DNA of 64,000 nucleotides from Acanthaster planci (lineage: Eukaryota; Echinodermata; Asteroidea; Valvatida; Acanthasteridae): NCBI RefSeq assembly GCF_001949145.1, contig NW_019091355.1, positions 556,083 to 620,082 of the forward strand. The letters run 5' to 3'. Below are positions 38,501 through 50,500 of this stretch, piece by piece (the first letter of the stretch is position 1; each line of letters begins with the position of its first letter). A model generated the notes under the pieces. The model saw only the letters and a program-made list of their open reading frames with translations. It had not been told where the DNA came from and ran no database searches. A program made the position numbers and the translations under genes.

Positions 38501-41500
38501 CCCCACTCACTTGGCACTTTATTATCCTAATCCACCCCTTGGCTAACCCTCTTCCCTGGTCCCCTTGTCTTGAGATACATGTACATGGACCAATACTCAC
38601 AAGGGAACATCCATATCCGTCAGTATTCAATCGGGACCTCTGCATTACCACGAATGTTGCCTGCCTGCCTGCCTGCTTGCTTTACAAATGCCCCTGAGAA
38701 TGGCGTGTCGTCTGCCCATGGGAGACAGATTAAATCTCCTTGACTGTCCTATTAGAAATCTTTTGGGGGTTGGGAGATGGCAGGAACTCCCATCTTGGCT
38801 AAATCTGTAGAGGAAATGGTCTAATTGATGTGAAAATTGAAGCATGTTTTGTCTGAAAACAACTTCAACAATGCTTGGCCATCTCTTGGTGAGGTGACAT
38901 TGAGATAAGGGCCTGTGCTTAGACCTTGTAAGTGCTGGCCGAGTGCAGATGACAACAAAATCATTAGTGGAAATATACAAGGCATGTAGTCATGTGTATT
39001 TACCTTGTATATCTTTCAAAATATCCATCATTTTTTACAGGCCTGAAATATTCTAGGTTTTTCTAACTTTGCTCTGGAAATTAAACTTTTTTCTTAGAAA
39101 TACTTGAAGTGCAGTTAGTAATGTGAAATGATTGAAATTTGTCCTACTGTGTCACATTAATATCAACTTACGCAACTTCTAAACTGCCTACATAAAAGCA
39201 GTGATAAATTTATCTTTGAAGACTGTGTTACAGAAATCATCATAGTTGTCCAAACATCAGTTGTATAGGTGGTAAAACATCATGAATAACACTCCATTTG
39301 TGAAGCTTTCATCAAATTAGATGAAGTACTGTTTCTTGCCGTTTCAGATATTTTCCTGCTGATTAAGAACTAGGATCATCTTGGGAAGACATTCTAGTCT
39401 CCCTGATGGCCTAGGTGACACTTGTTTAGAAGTGAATGAACTTCTTGCCATAAATAGCCATGGTTATCTCTTAAAGACTGGTTTCAGACTCATGGGATCA
39501 ACCTCCCATTAGTCACACCACCGGTTGTGTATTTTGAATACTGAATTCATTGAGATACAAGGGTCTTTGATGTCTCCTGAGACCCACTCAGTGGCCGATA
39601 ATTGATTATATCCCTGTGTGTGTGGCATGCTATAAGCTGTCCATTCAGGCAATTTTCTGACATTTTTCATTAGCTGGTGATGTATGGGAATCATTTGATA
39701 CCTCTACAGCTGTGATGGTAAAGTTGCCTTTAAATCTGGTCTAGATCCAATATTTCTGTAATAAATCTTATCCACCCTGAGTTGAGGTACACCCTCACTG
39801 GAAAAAGAAAGACAGGCTGGTACTAAGAAGTTTTCCAACGGGGTTCTTGCACAAAATTGACGTGAACGCAAAAACCATACATGTGCATTCCAGCATAAGT
39901 TTGTGGCATGCACTCAGCGTGCCCCATGCCAATGCGCATGAACTTGGAACACCTATTTGGTGAGTTTGTACCAAAGAACAGTCAATTTCAGTTAAAAACA
40001 CACCCTTTTTGTGCTAAAATACAAGAGCCTAGTTACACAGTATTTTAAAACAGAAATCTACTGAATTTTAAGGCAGTCTCTCAACATACTGGGAGTTGAC
40101 AAAAGTTGAACTTTGTCAGTTACGTGTATTGTAAACTGCTCCACGTTTTCAGTGCTCGGCCTAAAACAGCCAAGAATTCTGTTTGCCATTGTGCACCATG
40201 AAAAGGTTAAATCTTAAAAAAAGAAATTGTTCTTTTTTTGCTTTTTTAAAATAGGGTGACAGGGGACAGAAGGGTGACAGAGGTCAAAAGGTAGGTCATC
40301 TTACTGAATATTCATCTATTTTGTTCATGCCTTACATGAAACGGATTTGTGATTGTACATACTCTGTTAGTGAAGCAACCACTATGCATGATGTACATGT
40401 ATCAATCACTTTGTTAACTGTAACGAGCATCAGTGCAAAAGGTACTTTGTTGCGTGCTTTGCCCAGACACTCATCATTTTGTATTTAATACTTTATTTCT
40501 AGTTTGTGGTTATTGTATTCTTACGGTTTTTTGGTTCTTTCAGGGTCAAGAGGGTTTAATGGGAGAACCCGGCTTGGATGTGAGTTCTCTCTTTTCACTC
40601 TAAGGACTTTCACAATACTTGTCAAGAAAAAGCACTTGATACACTGATCCTAAAACCAAGTTTTTGAATTTCTTTGCCTTTGCTAGATTTTGCAGAATTG
40701 AAAATAAGCATGAAATATCTTGAGGATAAATACGATCGATGGTTAATACATGTATATATTCTAGTGGCAAATTGAACCTACATCATGGCATTGATGATTA
40801 TGTTTAGTTGCGTTTTGCCACCTGTTTTAATTTTTGCAGCAAGTGTGCATGTGTCGTTTTTTTTCAAGATTGCTGTTGGTGTGCTTTGGAGGCAAATGTT
40901 CCTCTTTGCAAAGATGCAAAATTGCGAAACTAACATTATGTATGTATCCGTTACATTTTATTGCAGGGGCCAGTGGGACCACCTGGGCCGCCAGGTACCA
41001 GCTATGATCCAGACACTCATATGAAAATTGTAACAATTAAGGTAAAAGACAAATTCATCCTGTCAAACGTTGAGCTGGTATGTAGTTGTGACCTGTTGAA
41101 TCTTTCATTCAGACGCATAAATCTTAATCCAAAGGAAGTGACTACCTCTGAAATTGCCAGTCATGAATTATTAATAGATTGTATGGAAGCATGTGAAAAG
41201 CTTCCAGCATACATCCTGGGATTGGACTTTTTGCAATACAACTCATGAATATGCATACTCATAATGCATAGGTATAGTTTAAACTCATTGGGTATCATTC
41301 TTGAAACTGACTTGTTCAGGTGCCCTCATGAAAATGCAGAAGATGCCGTTTAAAGGTGATTGGATGATCATAATTGCCTTTGCAGGGTGAAAAGGGAGAC
41401 CCAGGCATGATGGGACTTCAAGGTCCCCCCGGGGTACCAGGGAGAGATGGCATCAATGGAACCAATGGGTTACCAGGCATGAATGGTGAGGATGGGAGAG

Positions 41501-44500
41501 ATGGCAACATTGGACCACTGGTGAGTACAAGTCTTAAGGCTGTGTACATATAACATGGCTTTGGCTAATGGTAATACACGAGAAGTCGTTCGGAACTGGC
41601 TTGGCCACTGGGTAGTGGCTCCAATATTGAAACATAGATCCAGCTGTTGCCCAGTACATGTAAGTTTGCCTTGAGCTAGCTTTCCATGTACCGTACATGT
41701 ACAGTTCCTGTTTCTTGTTAATTGCATATTAGGTCGGTTATGATTTCTTGACCTAAACTCTCCATAGGAATAGACTAAAACATATGCACACTTGTTGAAA
41801 TGTGGCTTAACTTTCAACATTGTGACTTAAAGGATCCATGCAATGCATTTTTCTTAGAATCACTTTTTTGTGTGTCTGTACTCTTCTTCAGTGTATGAAG
41901 ACTCCATGGAATCTTCTTTTGAGTTACACGAACTGAAAAGTACACTTTTAAAACATTTATTTCAAATTGACCTAGCATTTCTGGACAAGTGAGGGCGCTT
42001 TTGTGTTGATATAACTCTAGGAACACATTGCTCAGTTTGCATGTTTCCATGTTCGAACTGTGAACTCCAAATTTGCTACTTGAAAACATTTCTGAGAAAG
42101 GGTTGCTCATTATCTTAAAGCCATATACTTACATAACATAGAGTGCCGAAGGAAGTAAAATCTACAATAGCAGTGTTGAAAAAAATTTAGAAATTCTTTG
42201 TGCATAAATCAGTACAACATTGAGGTTAAGTGCCTTGCATGACATCATAGTTTTGCTCATGAATATGAATATGTTAATGAGCATAAAATCCAGAGGAGCC
42301 CAAAATATGGGTTGAAATAGCCAAACAATTTATAATTTATAATTAGGTTAATTGACACCCAAAGGGTATTAGTAAAATTCAGTAAAATGTTTCTATTATA
42401 TGGCCCCCTTAACTTGTTCAGAAAATACCAGTCCCTCGCTTGTGCTACTGTTTTCAAGTTGAAGTATGTTGATTTGGGGGAGCTTTTGATCAAAACCTCA
42501 CAGGCTAGGTGATAAGTTGCAACTTGAATCCATAACTTCTGCTTTCTGGGGCAATAATAAACGTTTTTCTGGCTGCAAAAATGTAGCAGTGGGCATGTTG
42601 TTTGTAGAGAGTGGTCAGCGAAAAGTGGATTTTTATTTCATGTTTTTTCAGGGACCCGCAGGAGACAAAGGTGAACCTGGCAGAGAGGGGCCTATGGTGA
42701 GTGTGAGTTGAAATTTTGCAGAACAACTAACGCAGGAATTGTGGTCTGATTAAACAAATCAGTTGTGAATCATGATGGAATTATTCAATGTTCCATTTAT
42801 TGTCACACGCATTTCGACATTTTTTGGAGAAATGCAACAGCATGAACAATTTGGAATCCGTAAATGAAAGTTGAATGCTCCACTTATAAATCTAAATTAT
42901 AAAATGTAAATACATTCAAGTGTTCATGCAAGAATTATATGCTTGTACTCTTAAACTATTCAAAATTCTATTTGGGAGCGAGTATCAATTTAAAGATAGA
43001 GGAATAAGCCCAACCGAGACTTCCTCATGAGTAAGATTAAGGCTTTAAGTTTTTTACTCTTTTACAGGGTTTGCCAGGCTCAGCAGGTCTCCCAGGATTA
43101 CCAGGAGAAAAGGTGAGAAACATGGGGTATATCTAAAGAATCCAACAGAGGGCAGAATTTGGAGGTTTAAAACTTGTTGGGGAATTCTGACAACCATTAG
43201 GACTGTTATAACATGTGGGTACATGTAGGGCACATCCTCCCTTTTATGTCATCAATGCTCCTTACAGTAAATGAAGAGGCTAAGTTTGCCCTGTGTCGCT
43301 CTTTAATAGCGTCACTAATTCGCAACCAAAATATCCAAATCTTTTAACTGGTCCTTGTCGATCTTACTTACTGCTGGATGACGCTAGTCTACCTCGAGTC
43401 TGTGGCCATGGGAAGCTTGCCCCAGAGAGGAACACAAATTATTCCTGGATAACCCTGTCTTGTGATTCCCTACTAAATTATGTTCCTGTTTGTGTTCAGG
43501 GAGAAAAGGGTGATATGGGAACCAATGCTGAGCTGTTGCAGGGACCGCCAGGACCTGTTGGCCCAGCAGGACCACCTGGGGATCCTGGACGAGATGGAAT
43601 GAAGGTAAACACAGAGTTTTCATGAATGGTCAATCTTAGCATTGTACCAACTAGAAATTAGAACTGTGACCTTTTGGACATATTGTCAGAATTAAGGGGA
43701 AAATTATCACAAACGTGTTTCAACATGATTAAAAAAACTTTGGTTTATTGAGCTTTATTGTTTTGACTGAGAAATAGAAATATATTTAGAAAACGCTTTA
43801 ACAAATAGACCTGATGACAGGAATATTGAAATGTAGTTTGAAAAAAACTAGATACAGAATTTTTTCTCTCTAACAGACATTGTAAAGAATGCATTGTGAT
43901 CAATTCACTTCAAAGAAAATCTGAAGAAGGACAAAACTAGCCAGTTAGGAAAGTGGCTTTGGCTGAACTATTGTTATGTCAAATCTGTCAAAATCATTTT
44001 TTCCCCCCACTTCTCCAGGGTGCTGCGGGTGAACCAGGTCTGCCTGGACAAATTGGACAGCCTGGACTGCCAGGACCTCAGGTAAGAACAATGGACAGAT
44101 CCACTTAAGAAAAGCGTTTATCGGGTCTGTGCGTGAACAATTGAGGGCGCTGTGTAACCTAGGCTTGAGAGCCGTCATGTGAGACTGTATCACTTTTAAA
44201 TGGTGCTCACTGCATCATCTGAGTTGTGGCCTCTCATGCAGTTTGAAATGTGAGATCAATTGTTGCAATAGTTTTTGGAAGAATTCTGTATTTTTCCCCT
44301 TTCAACAAAAACCATTCTCTTTTTCATGCATCCTGTGAAGGGACAAAAGGGCAATGCTGGCCCTATCGTCAGTGAACTTGGTATCATGCAGGTGAGAAAG
44401 AATCATGCATGAAACAGTTCTTGAGTTGGTACAGTCACTCTGTATTTCTCTGTGACTTTTGGTTACAAGCCAGTGGAAGTTGCTGTCAGCTGTTTGATGA

Positions 44501-47500
44501 GTAGTTTATTGCCACTGTCTGAGCATGACTTGGAATGTATGGTCATTGCTTTATGTGATACTTATCAGTTGAAGAATGTTTTGAAGATGCAAAGATGGCA
44601 GCCAAAGTAGCATTGACAATGTGAAAAAAATGTTGTTTCTGTCTCTTTGCAGGGGCCACCTGGAGACAAGGGTGACACCGGTGACATCGGTCTTCCTGGA
44701 GAAAGAGGCTTGCCTGTAAGAAACATGAATTATTCATTGATTATTAATTTAAATGACTCAGAATTCAGAATATGTCATTGTTTTACTGACAATGCAGAAA
44801 CTGAACGCATTGCCTTTTGCTTTGTTTTGTGGCTGACATCTTTAGCCTGTCAGGTCTCAAATTGTGGCAGTGAGTAGGACCGTTCACATGACATTGTTTG
44901 TAGAGCTTTTATAGTAGTGATGTAGTTTGCATCATTTCATTTTTAACCTTTGCACCATCACTTTTCACATTGTAACTCTTCTCAAAGCTTCATGGCACTG
45001 TAGATTCTGTCCAGTCCGCAAAATGCTTCAAGAATATTAAAGTAGACACCCATAGATAAAGCATCCTTCACTTTGAGTGAAACTATTTTCCTGCGATAAA
45101 TTGCTGCCTACATGTATGTCCAATTCATAAGTGAACATAACTTCATCGTTTGCATATAGGTGAACTAAATCCACTGTGATGAAAGGCTGAATGTTAGAAC
45201 AGCAAGTTCCTGAAAATTACACTGAAAAAGTGAAAATTCAAAAACTCCCAGACTAATTTTAACAAAATAAAGACTTTTGATCTGTGTAATTTGTTGTATG
45301 CTTCGGACAGTGAATTAATGACACCAAATGTTGTTAGAAACAGAACTAGTTGTATAAACCAGTACATTGTCTCGGAAGACAAAAAAAGAAAATCAGTTAC
45401 GTTTAGATCAAGAAGAAAGATACATACAGGATGTGTCTCAAGCAACCAGAAGATCTGAGTTCAAATTAACAACCACAACAATTAGCCATCTCTGAATTGA
45501 ACCATTCATTAGCAGAGACAAGGAAAAACCTCTGCATTGACTAGACTAACTCTTGAAAGACGACTGCTTTTTTAGCCAGACATTTTGAGCCAGCCTGTAT
45601 TTTGTTCTCTAGGGAATGCGTGGCCCACGGGGCCAGAAGGGCGTCTTGGGCAAATCAGGGCGCAGGGGCAAGAGGGTACGTGGTAGCATGTGATGAGCAT
45701 GTGACCTCCCCACCCCCAAGGGCTGCTGAACCCTCCTAACGAGCATTAACTTGAGATGGAACGGCTCTGGTCTCTAGACCAACTTACTAACTAACTGTAA
45801 AAAGGAGATAAAGGAACATCAGTAATAGGACTCTATTAGCAAATAACTCAACTCAAAAGACTTCTATGACTTTCTGCTTTTAAAAAGCCAAACAAACAAA
45901 CAATGGCATGCATTCTGTATTCAGACAAAGGAGTGTAAATTAATAATAATACGGCAATGCTTGTGAGATGTAATCCATCTGCATTAAACTCCAATCAGGC
46001 ATAAGTCTGATACAGCACAAGTAAACATTTGTAGACACTTTGGCCATATTATTTATGGTTGGGAGATAGCTTTCTTGGGAGTTTATTATCTGGGTGTTTT
46101 CAATTACAAAAGGAAAATGCAGACATGCTTCTGCTCGAATTGAGAAAGTTGATGCTTGGAAACTAAAACGTTTTTGTTGAAATAATATGGCTTATTATAT
46201 CTGCAGGTATTGACACTCAAGAAGTACATATAAGTAGCAAGGAGGGATCAATGAAACACAGCCAGTCCAATATTGAACAAACTTGCAATTTGTTTTGACC
46301 CGAAAATTATAGTTTCATAAAATGTGCTGCAGTACTAACATTAAAATGCCAAATACTGATAGATAAAAATTGTACTAACAGAAGGACTAGCAGCCAGCTT
46401 TTATTAACAACATACATGTAGTCCACAGACTTTGTTATGAGTACACAAAAAAATCACTTCAGTATTAATAATGCTTTGAGTACCACAGTCTCTGGGTCTT
46501 GGTTGAGTACATTTCATCAGTACGATTAGGAGTCTGAGAAGAAGAACTCAGATACAAGTACGGATGCCACAACATGTCATGATGGCATTAGGGTTCATAA
46601 TAGGATCAATGAGCATGTGCTGATGATGGTTTGTAATAGTTTAAAAGTAGACAAACTATCAGAGTTATGGTTCTTAACTTCAAAAGGGGAAGAGGATTAA
46701 AAATAGACAGTTCGATGTTGACAAGTAAAGATAGCACAGGCGTTTTTAATTTGTAAAGAAATTTTTTGACACCAGTTAAGTTTTGCTTTCAGTGTTGTTT
46801 AGAATTTAAGCTTAGAACTTTTTTGTTTAAAAATTGGGTTTAGGAGCTTTTCAACTGAGTGTGCACAAAATGTGTGGAGTACAGCGGAGTGTCATCTGAC
46901 GAGAATGAATTTTACAGAAATGGCAGTGAAGTGATCATACTCAGAAGTGATTTTCATAGTTTGGCCACAAGAGGGCATTTCTTGCACGGAACCAATGAAG
47001 TCATGATTCCTTGCTAGTCATGTTGCCCCTTTTTTTCTGTAAAATACTCGCCTTAACATGAAGTAACTTCCTGCTGAATTTTGCTTTTTGCATGAATGTT
47101 TGTTTTGCCTAACATTCACTTTTCTCAGGTCTTAACCAGATGCATCTGGAAACACTATTGGTATTTCAAGCCAGACCCACATATGGAAATTAGCCATTAG
47201 TTTGGGTCTGCTTTGGTAAAATTTGTCTGTCTTGTTACTTTTGCAAACAGAGCTACATGTATGTGAAGTTAGTGGCCTGTAAAGTTTTATTTGTTTTAAT
47301 TTAACAAAAAGTAATTACATGTGCTTGGATTATGTGAATTACTTTTATAAGAAGAAAACCTGCAGGTCTAACTGCCTTTTCAAACATTTATTTATGGGGA
47401 TCAATGAACTGAGAATGGTAAGAGCTTTAGGATTTTGTTCAACATGGAAACATTGTTCCCTTTATTGCCTGCGCATTTATTTCTTCAACTTGAGGAAATG

Positions 47501-50500
47501 TAAAAGATGTTGCTTTGCAGTATCTTAAAGTTGTGGATGATTGCAAGAGGGAGTTAAATTGTGAGTTACATGAAATTAAGTCCAAAGATCATATTTAAAA
47601 ATTGCATTAAGAAGTTCCACATTCATGTTCAATCGTTAGATGTTCTCTCTCCCAAATATTTTTTTCTCAGGGTTTGAATGGAACAGCTGGGCGCGATGGT
47701 ATACCAGGCACACCAGGCCCTGAAGGGAAGAAGGGGGATGTAGGAGAGCAAGGCTTGCCTGGAATGAAGGGAGGGAAGGTATGACTGGAAGCTTGGAAAG
47801 GGTGAAAAATCAGGGTTGGTGTTGTCATTGGTTGGAGAGGATTTCTCCTCCCCATGTGTTTATATTATTAAACCATAGTTGTAAAAATACCAGTGGCCTG
47901 CATGCATTTTTGAATGATGCCAATCATGCTTGTTTCTGCCTTTGTTGTCTTTCTTCCTAAAGGTTGTGCAGGGTTTTGACGTAATTTTGTTTGCTGAAGT
48001 AATGGCTTGAATTTTCAGGATGAGATATCAAGGATTCTGGAGAATAACTTCGTTTTCTCTATTCCTGTAGGGTGATAGAGGAGAAAATGGCTTGAAGGGT
48101 GACATCGGGGTTCCAGGGGCAACAGGACCCCAGGTAGAAACTTCACCATGTCTCAGAACTAATCAATCTTTTTCTGTCCTACTAACATCACAGCTTGATT
48201 TTCATTGTTTCAAGTATAACATCATGTCTCCAAAAGTAGTTTATTGAATCAGAGCATTTTGTCAGCAACATGTAAGATCAATTTAACCAAGTGATTACTG
48301 TATGGCAAAAGCCTTATGAGTGGCTTATATGGTCCATATGTCAATCTCATTACTTGTTTATTGAAAAGTCAGTTAAAACAGTTACTTTGAGAAATTGGCT
48401 TAAAGCTCATGTTTTGAATTTTGGGGGGAAAAATGTCAGACATGGTAATATGTAAATTTCCCTCCTTCATTTTGTTGTCAATACATTGTCTCAATCTGTG
48501 GAAGTGCTTCTGTCTGAACTTATGTGAACTTTACATCATTATAAAACAGGGAGAAAAGGGCATGATGGGATTGCCTGGACCAAAGGGCATCATGGGAGGG
48601 CCTGGCACACCAGGAGAGAAAGGCAGCGATGGTCAGATTGGACCAATAGGATTGACTGTAGGTAGTCATGTGATCAAGCCAGACAATTGTGTACTAACAT
48701 TTATTTCTGCTTCTCCTGGCTGTAACCTTTTCAATTTAAGGGGAAAAATGTACTTTGTCAGTTTCCATTTAAAAGTTCTTTAACTGCTTTTGCTTGTTGC
48801 TTGATTCAATTATTTCATTCGTCAATGTGTTTCTAGGGTGAGAAAGGAGAAAAGGGAGATGCTGGGTTACCAGGTGAAACCGGGGCACCAGGCATGCAAG
48901 GTTTGGAGGTACACAGCATCAACTTCTTCAAATTTTTCTACAAATCAACAAATCTTCGAGTATTGTTTATTCATATGGTGTTTGTCTGTGTTACCAGGAA
49001 ATTTGCTGTCAAACAGACCAGGATAAACTGGTACAAATTTCTACATTTAGTTGGTAGCACACAGGTCTAAAATCTGAGTTAGCTAAAGATCGAGGATTGA
49101 GCGTCTACAAAGTAACTGACAGTCTGTGTGTGTAAATTGATATCTGAATGTAAAGGTGCTTCAGTCTTCCATTTGGTTTTCACAAGTGTTTGATAAATCC
49201 AGTGGAACTTTCAAAAGGAAAAATCTCTACGAAGAAAGAAAGGCATGTCCTCATTCTGTAGGTGACTTTGAGATACCACTCTCAGTGTTCTAGGTTTTTA
49301 CTGTGTTACTGTCTGAAACCCTTCCTCTTACTGATATTTTCTTGCAAAGTACCTTCATGAATCAGTTGATTGATTTGTTATAGGGTCTTAAAGGCACAGT
49401 AGGTCCCCCGGGTCCAGTCGGTCAGCAAGGCTTGAGTGGACCGCCCGGTCAGAAGGGAGAAAAAGGCTCTATCGGACTAAGCGGACCTGCTGTATGTAAA
49501 CAAGGCGTCATGTTCAATTATGTACTAACCCTCCACTCTAAAAATTCTAATATTTCTAATGTTTTTAGGGACGTGTTGAATTTTCATCTGCACTAATTTT
49601 TCCATTTTTTGTTCTACTGATCCAATATTTTCCAGTTGCTTTCATTAAATATTTTCCCTACTAATAGTTGTTTTCATGAATCATGTGCTATACACTAACA
49701 AGTTTCCTTCCTTCATTCTCTCTCCCCGAAGAATCAGCCACATGTCCTTTATTTTAATCATTTACTAACCATACTTTCTCTGTGTTAACCACAGTTATTT
49801 GTGTGTAATCAGCAGTGTTTTGTCCTGTCTTGTGCTCCGTATATTTTGTTGCTTCAGTCACAGATAATGTAAAGATTTTTTAAATAATTGTTGATGTTCC
49901 TCTATGAACAGAATGTTTTGATTTTCATTTCTGGTGCAAACCCATTTTAGAACTCAACCAAGTCATCTATTGCTAAGCATTGTACTGAACTTTGAACAGG
50001 TGACACAGGAATTACCCATGTTAAGCTGTCCAAATGTAAGCATGCATGGAAAATTGCCAGAGCCCAATTGAGGTAGTAGAAGTCCCTAGTTGAGCTCCAG
50101 CTGTTGAACATTTCCTTGCTTTACTCATTGACGTGCCAAGGGAGATGACACAACAGTGTACAATTTATGTATGCATATGTCACATACTTCTGCAGGGTAA
50201 TAAAGGAGAGACTGGAGAACGAGGTGAAGTTGGTCCAACAGGAGCTATGGTAAGCCGGGATGCCAGACCTCAGAATTGATATTTATAAGCCCCACCACAA
50301 TACTATACAGTGTCCTCATGAACGTAAACCGTTGTTGATTTTGGGTTATGCTTTTGTATCACTCAGGTGTTAAACTGTAACTTGATTCTAAATTGTGCAT
50401 GAACTAAACCAGTATGCAAAGAACTACCTTCCTTGGAATTTAATAAGACATACAATTTTGTGTGTGACAGGGCCCTGCTGGGGAGCCTGGCAGAATTGGC

